A stretch of 64,000 nt of DNA from Pseudonocardia sediminis (GTDB lineage Bacteria > Actinomycetota > Actinomycetes > Mycobacteriales > Pseudonocardiaceae). The stretch's first letter is position 1. Every line of letters begins with the position of its first letter. The translations under genes were made by a program, and so were the position numbers. The stretch is from the NCBI RefSeq assembly GCF_004217185.1, contig NZ_SHKL01000001.1, positions 4,648,001 to 4,712,000 of the forward strand. Direction: 5' to 3'. Of the stretch, positions 49,205 through 56,833 are shown piece after piece. The notes beneath the pieces were generated by a model that was not told the DNA's origin, made no database searches, and saw only the letters and a list, made by a program, of their open reading frames with translations.

Positions 49205-49518
49205 GTCGTCACCGCCGCGGCGCACCGGCCCGGGACGAACGTGTGCATCTCGTCGCAGTCATGACCCGCGCACGAGTCCTCGGCCGGGGACGAGCTAGAT
49301 GTCTCCGCGCCCATCAGCATCAGAGACTCGGCGAGCTGCTCAGCCTCGGCCTGGTCCTCGACGAACCACTCGGCCTCGACGCGGAACCCGACTGGTTTCG
49401 CCGGCTGCTCGTCCAGCATCCGCTCGCGGCAGCACCAAGCCACCGGGACCGGTGGATCCACGGCCCCGCAGTGTCGACAGTCGGGGGCACGGTCGACTTG
49501 GTCCCGGGACTCGGTCAT
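49201..49518 (-). CDS. Hypothetical Cys-rich protein
   Basis: A 105-residue protein, ATG overlapping the upstream stop. CRHCGAVDPPVPVAWCC and CAGHDCDEMHTFVPGRC at the two ends could bind zinc; the middle is an acidic helix (EAEWFVEDQAEAEQLAESLM). Not recognised. Confidence 0.45.
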   Translation of the reverse strand: MTESRDQVDRAPDCRHCGAVDPPVPVAWCCRERMLDEQPAKPVGFRVEAEWFVEDQAEAEQLAESLMLMGAETSSSSPAEDSCAGHDCDEMHTFVPGRCAAAVTT

Positions 49519-49844
49519 GACGGGACCTCGGTGACCGGACCCCACCGGCGTAACAGCTCGGCGGTGCTCAGGTAGCACTTCCCGCCGTCCTTGTAGCCCT
49601 TCCACTCGTCGGGACGGTGGGTTCGGCCCCAGCTCGGAGAGCAGCCGTCGCAATCGCCGTCCGTGCCGTCGTGGACGGATTTCACGTCGCCGGGGATCGA
49701 CAGGTCCGCGCGCAGCGTGTCGGCGACGTGCTCGGCCAGCATCCCCCACCTGACGCCGACGTGGGTCTGCATGACGTCCAGCAGCGTCCAGACCAGAGCA
49801 GGGCGGTCGGACAGGAAGTCCGCGTCCCAGGTTCGCGCGGTCAC
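49515..49844 (-). CDS. Hypothetical protein
   Basis: A 109-residue protein from GTG 49844. A helical N-terminus (FLSDRPALVWTLLDVMQTHV) and a C-terminal part with WGRTHRPDEWKGYKDGGKCY. Not recognised. Confidence 0.45.
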   Translation of the reverse strand: MTARTWDADFLSDRPALVWTLLDVMQTHVGVRWGMLAEHVADTLRADLSIPGDVKSVHDGTDGDCDGCSPSWGRTHRPDEWKGYKDGGKCYLSTAELLRRWGPVTEVPS

Positions 49845-50104
49845 GTCGACACCACCGCGAGGTCCGCCATCATCGCCTTGCCCTTCGGGGTGAGTCGGTA
49901 GTAGCGCCGTGGGAAGTCGGGGTTAGCCGCCTCCTCCTCGGTTTCGTGGCCGTCCACCAGCCATCCTGCAGTGATCAAACGCGTCAGGACGCGGCAGACG
50001 ATCGGCTGGGCCACGCCCGTCTCCGTCGACAGGTCGTAGCTGTAGTGGCGGGCGTCCGGGCTGCGTAGGAGGACTACAGCGAGAGAGGAGACGCGGTCAG
50101 TCAT
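49841..50104 (-). CDS. PadR/MarR-like winged-helix regulator
   Basis: An 87-residue winged helix: SLAVVLLRSPDARHYSYDLS, TETGVAQPIVCRVLTRLITA, GWLVDGHETEEE and RRYYRLTPKGKAMMADL. The YRLTPKGK wing is characteristic of PadR proteins. It is encoded downstream of and coupled to the RNA ligase (ATGA). Confidence 0.75.
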   Translation of the reverse strand: MTDRVSSLAVVLLRSPDARHYSYDLSTETGVAQPIVCRVLTRLITAGWLVDGHETEEEAANPDFPRRYYRLTPKGKAMMADLAVVST

Positions 50105-51210
50105 GCTGCGTCCTCCGTCTGGCATCGCAGGTTCGACGGGCGATGGTCAGCGGAGGGCTTCACCTCGCGCCACGCCAGGTCCGACACGCCCCGGCCGTCG
50201 AGAAGTCGGAACAGGTACGCCTTGTTCGGCCGGTCCTTCGCGACCATCGCGTAGTCCTTCCGCGTCCACCCCGCCGGGAGAAACCTCAGGATCGCGGTGT
50301 GGTCCTCGCCAGCCGTGTCCTCGATAGCTGCGGCGTCGCGCTGTAGGTCGCGGGCGACCATCGACACCCAGCCGTGGAACTCGTCCGGGAGACCGGAGAT
50401 CAGGTCCGCGATGTCGTCACCCTCACCGAGCCGCTCCCACACGGTGCGGGCGTTCAAGCCGGTCACGATGCGGTGCAGGGCCACGTAGTCGGCCTGCTTC
50501 ACCTTGACCGCGGCGCCGGACACGATGGATCGGACGACGAAGCCCTCTCGGCCCGGCCGCGGAGCCGCGGCCAGGGCATCGGCGTAGCTGCCGAACGCGA
50601 ACGCTTCGACGACTGGGCCGGGCCACTGGATTGCGTTGGCGAGCCGCCACGCAGGTACGTGCTGCCCGTCGTGGTCGCGAACCCCTCCGAGCAAGACCAG
50701 ATCATCCTGCCCTGCGTAGTCGATGACAATCCGGTTGGCCGGATAGACGATCTCGAACAGCGTCGTGACGCCCGGGATCGGGCACACCGTGCGGGTGTAC
50801 CGCTGTGCCCACAGCGCGGTCGCGTGCTGAGCCTGCTCCGAAGTGAACGAGCCGCGGGTCGCGATGCCGTACTCGCCGTCGGCGGGGTACAGGATCCCGA
50901 GCGACCCGTCCACCTTGTCGGTGACCTCTACTGCCTCGCGACCGTCGATGGTGGGCGCGTTCGGCTCGTGGTGGTTGTGCACCTTCGGGAACGGTCGCGC
51001 GACGATCCCGCCGTGTGCGTCAACGATCAGTCCACGGCATGTGCGAGTAACGGGGGTCCACGCCGAATCCCACTGGCAAGTGTCGGTGTAGTTGTAGATG
51101 GACAGCGGCAGCGTCGGGTGTTCCTGACGCTTTACGTGACCAGCCGCAATAGCGGCGTCCAAGTCATTCACGCCGAACAGATCGGTGATGTTCGCTGCGG
51201 CTGTCTGCAC
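50101..51210 (-). CDS. T4 Rnl1-like RNA ligase
   Basis: A 369-residue protein with nucleotidyltransferase motifs: CRGLIVDAHGGIVARPFPKV upstream, motif I TDKVDGSLGI (adenylated Lys99), motif III-like VTTLFEIVYPANRIV, motif IV REGFVVRS, and motif V AAVKVKQADY. Rnl1 proteins seal RNA 5'-P/3'-OH ends and can repair tRNAs cut by host anticodon nucleases. The GTG start lies 6 nt from a -10 TATTCT, so the mRNA is probably leaderless. A PadR-like regulator follows. Confidence 0.8.
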   Translation of the reverse strand: MQTAAANITDLFGVNDLDAAIAAGHVKRQEHPTLPLSIYNYTDTCQWDSAWTPVTRTCRGLIVDAHGGIVARPFPKVHNHHEPNAPTIDGREAVEVTDKVDGSLGILYPADGEYGIATRGSFTSEQAQHATALWAQRYTRTVCPIPGVTTLFEIVYPANRIVIDYAGQDDLVLLGGVRDHDGQHVPAWRLANAIQWPGPVVEAFAFGSYADALAAAPRPGREGFVVRSIVSGAAVKVKQADYVALHRIVTGLNARTVWERLGEGDDIADLISGLPDEFHGWVSMVARDLQRDAAAIEDTAGEDHTAILRFLPAGWTRKDYAMVAKDRPNKAYLFRLLDGRGVSDLAWREVKPSADHRPSNLRCQTEDAA

Positions 51211-51216
51211 ACCTAA

Positions 51217-51222
51217 AGAATA
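51217..51222 (-). promoter_or_regulatory. -10 box of leaderless RNA ligase mRNA, module 3
   Basis: TATTCT on the minus strand stands 6 nt from the GTG start at 51210, preceded by GG as in the other divergent promoters. Confidence 0.5.
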
Positions 51223-51268
51223 CCATTCCGCACCGTCTGCGAGTGGGCCGAATAGGCACCTCAGCGGG

Positions 51269-51297
51269 TGGATCGACAGGCGGATGAGCGGTAAGAT
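51269..51297 (+). promoter_or_regulatory. Conserved promoter block, module 3
   Basis: TGGATC, a 17-bp spacer and TAAGAT, identical in all 29 bases to 46026-46054. Confidence 0.65.
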
Positions 51298-51337
51298 CAG
51301 AGACGTAGCCTTCGGGCTCGCTCCCCCACATAGAAGT

Positions 51338-51393
51338 GCCCCGGACTACCTGCTGACAACAGGCCCGGGGCGCGATCGAGAGACAGGCTCGAT
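51338..51393 (+). promoter_or_regulatory. Module 3 leader hairpins
   Basis: GCCCCGG (51338-51344) pairs with CCGGGGC (51365-51371), with inner CCTG/CAGG. ATCGAG (51375-51380) pairs with CTCGAT (51388-51393), ending right before the ATG at 51394 and enclosing GAGAGACAGG, the probable ribosome site. A TTCG tetraloop hairpin lies at 51307-51318. No T-run is present here, unlike the other modules. Confidence 0.55.
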
Positions 51394-52236
51394 ATGCCCC
51401 ACGATACACAGGACACCCATACCCCCGACAGCATCCGTTGGGGGCGACGGTCACACACCTTCGTGCCCATGCCCGAGTGGATCCTCCTCGGCGGGCTCAC
51501 CCCGCAGGCCGTCACGCTTTACTCCCTCCTGCTGGCGCACGTGAACCGCAAGGAGGGCGACGGGCTCGCGTGGCCGGGACTCCGCACTCTGGCCGGGATG
51601 ATGGGGTTCCGCCGACACCAGTCCGTGCACCGCTACGTGCAGGAGCTTGAAGAGGTCGGCGCGATCTCCGTGCAGCGAACGAAGGATGGGCCGACCGGGA
51701 ACCGGAACGTCTACCGGATCAACGAGACGCCGGAAGAGAACTACACGGGCGTCCGGTCGTTGGGCGACTTCTACGCCCTCCGCAGGAATCAGAATCGGGG
51801 CCTTGTGCGCTCCACCGCACAAGGCTTGTTCCCGGCAGGAGACAAGGGCTTGTCGGCTGTGGACGACCAGAACCAGACGAACGCAACGAGACGTATAGAT
51901 CCAGACGAAGTTACTTCTAGCGACGCTGTGAGCGGCCGTCATTTCGCAGGCTCAACGACGGATAGAAAGATCTTCATCCCGCACTGGTTGAAGCGCTGCG
52001 AGGACCGAGGCAAGGTGTCGCAGTACCTCGTCGGGGCCGCAGTTGCGACAATGGAAGCGGCCGGTCTTGAAGTCAGCGAGGACGCCAAGGACGCGATGGG
52101 CTTCACGCTCGACCACAAGTGCGAGTCCCTGACGAACATCCAGCTGTCCGAGCGGGCTCAGGCATGGGTCCTGGCCGCAGGTACCGGCGACCGCAACGGC
52201 TGGCTCGGCACATGGCCACAGAGGAAGGCGTCATGA
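51394..52236 (+). CDS. Winged-helix DNA-binding protein, module 3 (replication-initiator-like)
   Basis: A 280-residue protein. MPHDTQDTHTPDSIRWGRR at the start matches the leader peptides of the other modules (D-S/T-H-T...RWGR) and looks fused in frame. Residues about 27-110 form a winged helix (WILLGGLTPQAVTLYSLLLA, TLAGMMGFRRHQSVHRYVQE, AISVQRTKDGPTGNRNVYRI), similar to RepA/DnaD-like initiators. The C-terminal part (about 190-280, HWLKRCEDRGKVSQYLVGAA) is helical. Possible roles are replication initiation or transcription control. Confidence 0.65.
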   Translation: MPHDTQDTHTPDSIRWGRRSHTFVPMPEWILLGGLTPQAVTLYSLLLAHVNRKEGDGLAWPGLRTLAGMMGFRRHQSVHRYVQELEEVGAISVQRTKDGPTGNRNVYRINETPEENYTGVRSLGDFYALRRNQNRGLVRSTAQGLFPAGDKGLSAVDDQNQTNATRRIDPDEVTSSDAVSGRHFAGSTTDRKIFIPHWLKRCEDRGKVSQYLVGAAVATMEAAGLEVSEDAKDAMGFTLDHKCESLTNIQLSERAQAWVLAAGTGDRNGWLGTWPQRKAS

Positions 52237-52255
52237 CGAGAAGAGAGGCAGCACC

Positions 52256-52849
52256 GTGGGCCTGTTGAACCTGACCCCTCACCCTGTTCGGGTCTACCAC
52301 GAGAAAACCCCGGACCGGATCCGCGACCTTGACGAAGGTCTCCTGTTCCGCATCGACCCGACGGAGGCTCCCGCCCGTCTCGCGATGTCGGACGTGGGGA
52401 TCACGTGGGACGTGATGGACGACTACAACACCAACTACCTTGCCCCTGTTCGGCGCGTCCGCTTCGGCCAGGTCGACAACTTGCCCGACCCGGAGGAAGG
52501 GACGTGGCTGGTGGTGCCGCTCCTCGTGGCCCGGGACCAGCCCGACCGTCGAGACCTTCTTTTCCCGACCCGCGAGGTCCGGAACATGGACGGGACGGTC
52601 GTTGGGTGCCGTGGGTTCGGACAGGTCGACTGCGGCGACGGGGATGGCGTGGACTTGACGCTTGGGTGGTCGAACTCGGACACGGGCCCAACGGGGATGC
52701 GGCTGTACGCGCTGGATGCCGGGGAGAGTCCGCGGTGGGCTGTCCCGCACGCCCGTGTTGCTGAGGTGCCGTTGATGGAGCGGGGTCACCACGAGGGCGA
52801 CCGGTTTCGTCTGGTGTTCGCAGGGGACCGTTTTGGGCGCATGCGGTGA
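52256..52849 (+). CDS. Hypothetical protein (LNLTPHxV family)
   Basis: A 197-residue protein with GTG start and GAGAGGCAGC upstream. LLNLTPHPVRVYHEKTPDRI is a start motif found in many phage hypothetical proteins; a LVVPLLVARDQPDRRDLLFP stretch and a Gly/Asp-rich middle follow. The family is usually encoded near replication/regulation genes. It is downstream of the winged-helix gene. Confidence 0.55.
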   Translation: MGLLNLTPHPVRVYHEKTPDRIRDLDEGLLFRIDPTEAPARLAMSDVGITWDVMDDYNTNYLAPVRRVRFGQVDNLPDPEEGTWLVVPLLVARDQPDRRDLLFPTREVRNMDGTVVGCRGFGQVDCGDGDGVDLTLGWSNSDTGPTGMRLYALDAGESPRWAVPHARVAEVPLMERGHHEGDRFRLVFAGDRFGRMR

Positions 52850-52900
52850 CACTGTGGGGCGACCTCGCCTGTCCGGTCCGGACGGAGAGAGAAGGGCGTC

Positions 52901-53278
52901 ATGACGGAGCCACCGCGCGAGCCCCGTTGGTTCTGGTGGTCTCAAGATCAGCTGGACAGCCCGTGGTGTCTGTTCCTTTGGGGGTCGGACGAGTGGGGTC
53001 GCCGCGATCTCGGTGTGCGACTTCCCGGCGGGATGCTCTTTCTCGCGTTATGGCGGTTTCGCGAGTTCCGAGGGCCGTGCGCCCGGTGTGGTCAGTGGGA
53101 GCATGTCGACGGCTGGAACGGGTCGCACTGCCAGTCCTGCGCCCTTGAGTTGTTTGACTGGGGTCGCGGGTGCATCTGCCCGTCTTGGATGGAGGCAGCC
53201 GACCTGGAGGGGTGGCTCGATCACTTTCCAGAACCGGGTTGCCCTGTGCACGACCCAACGAGCGAGGTGACTGTATGA
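52901..53278 (+). CDS. Hypothetical Trp/Cys-rich protein
   Basis: A 125-residue protein with WFWWSQDQLDSPWCLFLWGS at the N-terminus and a Cys-rich C-terminal half (CARCGQWEHVDGWNGSHCQS, CALELFDWGRGCICPSW) that could bind zinc or a metal. Last gene of the module 3 rightward operon. Not recognised. A possible 18-codon ORF (53275-53331) overlaps its stop by ATGA. Confidence 0.5.
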   Translation: MTEPPREPRWFWWSQDQLDSPWCLFLWGSDEWGRRDLGVRLPGGMLFLALWRFREFRGPCARCGQWEHVDGWNGSHCQSCALELFDWGRGCICPSWMEAADLEGWLDHFPEPGCPVHDPTSEVTV

Positions 53279-53336
53279 ACGCGCACCATCCCGCTTACGA
53301 CCCGGTGTGGGCCGCTACAGCCCCGTCCTGACGCCG

Positions 53337-53534
53337 TTAGGGCTTGGTGCGCTTCATCCGCTGGCGGTCAGCTCGATTCGGGACCGGCTTCATGACGCTG
53401 TGATCGTCCAGGCAGTTCGACTTCCCGGCGCGAGGACGTGCCGCGGCCATCTCGGCTAGACGCTCCTTCACCTCAGCAGCCTTCCGTTCAGCGGCGCTGG
53501 TGTCGACGTCGAGCATCGGCTTGCTGGTGCTCAC
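53337..53534 (-). CDS. Small hypothetical protein
   Basis: A 65-residue basic helical protein (DTSAAERKAAEVKERLAEMA, AARPRAGKSNCLDDHSVMKP, RADRQRMKRTKP). It is the end of a leftward operon converging on the module 3 genes. Not recognised. Confidence 0.5.
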   Translation of the reverse strand: MSTSKPMLDVDTSAAERKAAEVKERLAEMAAARPRAGKSNCLDDHSVMKPVPNRADRQRMKRTKP

Positions 53535-53746
53535 TGCGTCTCATCGGGATTTCGGTCCAGGACTCGGACCTCGCCGGGGTTCAACCAGTCAAACCGGTCG
53601 TCCCCGAACTCGACCTTGACCGGCCTGAACATCGTGCCGTGGTCTACGTATGTGACCGTCCCTACGGCGCCGCGCACGAAGTAGGACGAGTCAGCGGTGA
53701 CCACGACTCGGTCTCCGACGGTGAACATCTGAGCGGCAGTTCTCAC
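53531..53746 (-). CDS. Small SH3/KOW-like protein
   Basis: A 71-residue protein from GTG 53746 (GAGGAG at 5 nt). MFTVGDRVVVTADSSYFVRG, AVGTVTYVDHGTMFRPVKVE, FGDDRFDWLNPGEVRVLD form a small beta barrel of the KOW/SH3 type. Nucleic-acid or protein binding; role unknown. Confidence 0.55.
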   Translation of the reverse strand: MRTAAQMFTVGDRVVVTADSSYFVRGAVGTVTYVDHGTMFRPVKVEFGDDRFDWLNPGEVRVLDRNPDETQ

Positions 53747-53787
53747 GACTTCTCCTCGTGTGTCTGGTCGGTGCAGGTTGGGCCGGG

Positions 53788-53883
53788 TCACCAGCCGTCG
53801 TTGTCGTTCATCTCGCCCCAGGACTGGCCCGGGTCGGTCTCGTCCTCCACGTCGTGCTGGTCGGCGTTCGCCGGGTCGCTCAT
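53788..53883 (-). CDS. Tiny acidic protein
   Basis: A 31-codon ORF (MSDPANADQHDVEDETDPGQ ... NDNDGW) with GAGGAG upstream. Strongly acidic; small acidic phage peptides can inhibit DNA-binding host proteins, but no evidence of that is seen here. Confidence 0.45.
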   Translation of the reverse strand: MSDPANADQHDVEDETDPGQSWGEMNDNDGW

Positions 53884-53960
53884 AAGGAATCTCCTCGTGT
53901 GTCAGGCTGCTCGCCGTTGCGAAGTCGCTGCAGCACAGCGTGTCCGGCGTGGAGAAGCAT
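53880..53960 (-). CDS. Tiny ORF
   Basis: A 26-codon ORF (MLLHAGHAVLQRLRNGEQPD...) whose stop overlaps the next start (ATGA). No clear ribosome site. Only spacing supports it. Confidence 0.3.
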   Translation of the reverse strand: MLLHAGHAVLQRLRNGEQPDTRGDSL

Positions 53961-54004
53961 CTGGATCTCGCTTTCTGGGCGTCGGGGGGGCCGGCACCAC
54001 CGGG

Positions 54005-54364
54005 TCAGTCGGGAACGTTGGTCAGGGCGGCGATCAGCGCGTCCCGGGTCTCCGCGTCCTCCCGCAGCTCAAACTTGCGGTAGGCGTCGCGGACTGCGCG
54101 GACCGCCTCCCGCTTCTCGGCGGCAGCCCGCACAGAGCGGGCGTACTCGGTCTGGCCCCGCTTGACCTCGCGCAGCTTCTCCTCCCACCGAGCGTGCCCG
54201 TCGCGGGCCTCGTCCTCGGTGAAGTGGTACTCGGCCTGCCCGGCGAGGGGGCCGCCGAAGATGGCGGTCTCGAACGGCGCCCGCAGGCCGGGCCGGATGG
54301 TGGACACCCGCCCAGCGGCGTCCAAGTCGGAGTAGAGGAACGTGTTGTCGACGGTCGTGGTCAT
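54005..54364 (-). CDS. Hypothetical protein, first gene of leftward operon
   Basis: A 119-residue protein. A beta start (DNTFLYSDLDAAGRVSTIRP, APFETAIFGGPLAGQAEYHF) is followed by long charged helices (EDEARDGHARWEEKLREVKR). The ATG has GGAAGGA upstream. Transcribed divergently from the HTH gene at 54492 across the operator region. Not recognised. Confidence 0.5.
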   Translation of the reverse strand: MTTTVDNTFLYSDLDAAGRVSTIRPGLRAPFETAIFGGPLAGQAEYHFTEDEARDGHARWEEKLREVKRGQTEYARSVRAAAEKREAVRAVRDAYRKFELREDAETRDALIAALTNVPD

Positions 54365-54428
54365 GGCCGGGAGTTCCTTCCGGTCAGAGGGTGTCGCGGG
54401 CGGTCAGAGGTGGTTCGCCCGTCTCTGT

Positions 54429-54492
54429 TGTAGATGACTCTACAGCTAGTCGGACCACATTCGCAAGCCCTCATGCTGTAGTGTTTTCTACA
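54429..54492. promoter_or_regulatory. Divergent promoter with two TGTAG operators
   Basis: TGTAGA-N4-TCTACA (54429-54444) and TGTAG-N6-CTACA (54477-54492) are inverted repeats with the same half-site. The second overlaps -10 TAGTGT (54479-54484) and touches the ATG of the HTH gene 7 nt away. On the minus strand TTGCGA and TAGAGT (18-bp spacer) form a promoter crossed by the first repeat. Confidence 0.6.
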
Positions 54493-54692
54493 TGCGAGCC
54501 GAACACACCAGGGCCGAAGTCGAGCGCATCGGGAAACGGCGAGATAGACACAAACAGCAGGTCGTAGACGACACCGCCGAGCTTCGAGAAGCCGTCCTCC
54601 GCGCCCTTGACGACGGCTACAGCGAGAACGAACTAGCAGTTGTCGGGAAAGTCGACCGCATGACGATCCGGACGTGGCTCGGCAAACGCTGA
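54492..54692 (+). CDS. Small helix-turn-helix protein, probably autoregulatory
   Basis: A 66-residue protein with a basic N-terminal helix (EVERIGKRRDRHKQQVVDDT) and a C-terminal HTH (LREAVLRALDDGYSENELAV, VGKVDRMTIRTWLGKR). A palindrome covers its own -10 and start, and a second site lies at the divergent promoter, so autorepression and control of the leftward operon are likely. Its mRNA would be leaderless. Stop overlaps nothing; ends 5 nt from the convergent neighbour. Confidence 0.65.
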   Translation: MRAEHTRAEVERIGKRRDRHKQQVVDDTAELREAVLRALDDGYSENELAVVGKVDRMTIRTWLGKR

Positions 54693-54696
54693 CCGG

Positions 54697-55149
54697 TCAC
54701 GACCCCTCCCCTGCCCTCTGCCCCGGCACTCCCTGCCGCTGTGCTCGTTTCGCCGCTACCTCGTCCAAGCGTTGGTTCCGCACTGTCCGGGACAGGTCCT
54801 GCAACGCCATGTGGTCGGCCCCGGCTTGGGATTCGTTCATCGCCACCCGCGCCTCCAAGTCCCGGAGCTGCTGCCGTTGCGCGTCGAGTCGTTCGGTGTT
54901 GTCGGCGGTCCAGAACGGGATCGTCAGGAAGAACAGCAGGACGCCGGCGCACAGGGTGAGCATGGTGGCGGTGACGAGGTCGACGACGGTCCAGGTTACG
55001 GCGAACAACAGCGCCAGGACGAGAAGAGCGGCCACCACCCGGTTGGGGTGACGTCGCCAGCGGTGCGGGTCCGCCCTCCACACCGGCAGCGGTTCCGGTT
55101 CGGCGGCGATACGGGGCAGTGGGGGCATGCCGGGGCTGGTGTCCGTCAC
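54697..55149 (-). CDS. Membrane protein with C-terminal coiled region
   Basis: A 150-residue protein from GTG 55149 (GTGA overlap). Two adjacent transmembrane helices (RVVAALLVLALLFAVTWTVV and TATMLTLCAGVLLFFLTIPF) are preceded by about 35 polar residues. A charged helical tail follows (LDAQRQQLRDLEARVAMNES). Topology places both termini on the same side. Function unknown. Confidence 0.5.
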   Translation of the reverse strand: MTDTSPGMPPLPRIAAEPEPLPVWRADPHRWRRHPNRVVAALLVLALLFAVTWTVVDLVTATMLTLCAGVLLFFLTIPFWTADNTERLDAQRQQLRDLEARVAMNESQAGADHMALQDLSRTVRNQRLDEVAAKRAQRQGVPGQRAGEGS

Positions 55150-55529
55150 GTCTCTGCCTCCACGAATCCCCCGCCTTCCTCGTCGGCGATACGCAGCACT
55201 AGGCGGCCGTTGTGCGCGTCCAAGTCCAGAGCTAAAGCCGTCGAGCCTCGGGTGATGCGGAGGTGCGCCAAACCGGTCGCGAGGACTTCCAGGTGGATGT
55301 CGACGCCGCGCAGAACGAGGTCGTCGACCGCTTCCGGGTTTTCTGCGTCGAGGACGAGGTGTTCCGGGCCGCGTGGTGTCGTGGAGGCGGGAAGGGCGTC
55401 TAGACGGCGGGCGGCTTCGACGAGGGTGGCGGCTGGTTCGTCCGCGCTCAGCATCACGAGAGCCTCGGCGATCGCGGCGACGTCCTCGGCGAGTACGGCG
55501 TGGGATCGGCCGGCGGGGTCGTCGGTCAC
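55146..55529 (-). CDS. Hypothetical protein
   Basis: A 127-residue protein from GTG 55529. Helical then beta (EDVAAIAEALVMLSADEPAA, EHLVLDAENPEAVDDLVLRG, STALALDLDAHNGRLVLRIA). Not recognised. Confidence 0.45.
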   Translation of the reverse strand: MTDDPAGRSHAVLAEDVAAIAEALVMLSADEPAATLVEAARRLDALPASTTPRGPEHLVLDAENPEAVDDLVLRGVDIHLEVLATGLAHLRITRGSTALALDLDAHNGRLVLRIADEEGGGFVEAET

Positions 55530-55828
55530 GCCGCCCTCCCTGCACGAGCTCGGCACGGGTGCGTCGCCAGCCACGCCGCCCGGTACGCGTCCCGATGCGA
55601 GCCGTACGAGGACACGATCATCACCGCACCCGTCAAAGTGGAGACGGTGGTGACCTTCCACGGGTCAGGGCCGGGGAACTTCTTGACGGAGAGACGGCGG
55701 GCAGGCTCGACCCTCCGAGGCGCGGGCCAGTTCACCCGGGACAGGGTCCGCAGGCGGTCGTAGCAGGTGGTCGCGTACCCAGAGAGCGCGGAGATGGGGC
55801 TCACGACGCCGGTCGGGAGATCGGTCAC
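55526..55828 (-). CDS. Hypothetical protein
   Basis: A 100-residue protein from GTG 55828 (GTGA overlap). Contains VKKFPGPDPWKVTTVSTLTG and AVMIVSSYGSHRDAYRAAWL. Not recognised. Confidence 0.45.
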   Translation of the reverse strand: MTDLPTGVVSPISALSGYATTCYDRLRTLSRVNWPAPRRVEPARRLSVKKFPGPDPWKVTTVSTLTGAVMIVSSYGSHRDAYRAAWLATHPCRARAGRAA

Positions 55829-56490
55829 GGTCCCTCCGGGTATCGCGGCTTGGCAACGGACCGCCAGGCGTCCCGGCCGCGGATGAGCGACCCCTCGACG
55901 TGCGGCCACGACAGAACACCGTCGGTCACTTGATCAGCCGCCGCGGCCAGCTCGTCCCCGGCGGCCCGCAGTGCGGCAGACTCGGAGCGGAGACGGCGGA
56001 TGGTCGCTTGCGCCTCGTCGAGCGTGGCGCAGACGTCGTTGTCGAGCGCGTCGTTGTTGACCATCACGTCGAGGTAGCTCAGGAACACGTCCGTCCGCCG
56101 GTCGTCCGGCGCGGTGTCTCCTGACCGGGGACTCGTAGACGCACTGGTGAGGCGGGGAAGCAGGTAACGAATCCGGGCCGCAGCAGTACGTTCGCCACAG
56201 GCCCGACCAAGAACGTACAGATCCTGCCGTTCGTTCGCGGTGTGACGGCGCCGCATCTCGGCGTCGGTGCCGTCAGCCAGACCGTCGAACTCCGCGGCCA
56301 GCTCTTCCCAGGTTCGCGGCTGCTCATCGTCGTACGGTTCCCCATCCGGGGCGAGGGCAGCGGGCGGTGCGGTGTCGTCTCCTGAGGTCACGACCCGCGT
56401 GGACGGACATACACAGTGCTCTACAAACACTTCCCCTTTGGCGTCGTACTGGCAGCCACACCAGCCAGAGGCGATGTCCCGGCCGGTCAC
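55825..56490 (-). CDS. Hypothetical protein, paralogous to the gene at 61622
   Basis: A 221-residue protein. The segment LRSESAALRAAGDELAAAAD is shared with the 61622-62542 protein and the underlying DNA is nearly identical over about 43 bp. An N-terminal Cys cluster (CGCQYDAKGEVFVEHCVC) could bind zinc. GTG start with GTGA overlap. Function unknown. Confidence 0.5.
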   Translation of the reverse strand: MTGRDIASGWCGCQYDAKGEVFVEHCVCPSTRVVTSGDDTAPPAALAPDGEPYDDEQPRTWEELAAEFDGLADGTDAEMRRRHTANERQDLYVLGRACGERTAAARIRYLLPRLTSASTSPRSGDTAPDDRRTDVFLSYLDVMVNNDALDNDVCATLDEAQATIRRLRSESAALRAAGDELAAAADQVTDGVLSWPHVEGSLIRGRDAWRSVAKPRYPEGP

Positions 56491-56708
56491 GACGCGATCC
56501 GTCCCTTAAAGCGGTCCAGCATCTCGTGCATTGTCGCGCTGATCTGGTCGAGCCGGATGACGTCACAGTCGGGGCAGAAGTACGGCCCCCACGGCGTCCC
56601 CGCTGGCTCTCCGCACTCGATGCAAGACTTTCCAGAAGGGGTCGCGCAATTGTGCGCGTAACCGTCTCCGGTCCAGCAGTTCGGATGCGATCGGACGGTC
56701 TCCGTCAT
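56487..56708 (-). CDS. Zinc-ribbon protein, first gene of leaderless operon
   Basis: A 73-residue protein from ATG 56708, 7 nt from -10 TAGAAT. CATPSGKSCIECGEPAGTPW and FCPDCDVIRLDQISATMHEM form a zinc ribbon plus helix, a recurrent actinophage layout. Its first codons (MTETV) and upstream DNA are duplicated at 45956. Confidence 0.55.
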   Translation of the reverse strand: MTETVRSHPNCWTGDGYAHNCATPSGKSCIECGEPAGTPWGPYFCPDCDVIRLDQISATMHEMLDRFKGRIAS

Positions 56709-56715
56709 GCCTCTG

Positions 56716-56758
56716 ATTCTACCGCGCCGAACGGCCCGAATCCCGCGCTGACCAGCAC
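56716..56758 (-). promoter_or_regulatory. Divergent leaderless promoter with conserved box, module 4
   Basis: TAGAAT (56721-56716) is 7 nt from the ATG at 56708; GTGCTGGTCAGCGC (56758-56745) lies 23 nt upstream of the -10, as in module 2. Confidence 0.55.
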
Positions 56759-56777
56759 AAAATAGGCGTCGCAGCAA

Positions 56778-56806
56778 TGGATCGGCGACCGGATGAGCGG
56801 TAAGAT
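56778..56806 (+). promoter_or_regulatory. Conserved promoter block, module 4
   Basis: TGGATC and TAAGAT 17 bp apart, with GGATGAGCGGTAAGATC shared with modules 2 and 3. Confidence 0.65.
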
Positions 56807-56833
56807 CGGAGTCGTTAGCTCCCCATGAAAAAC

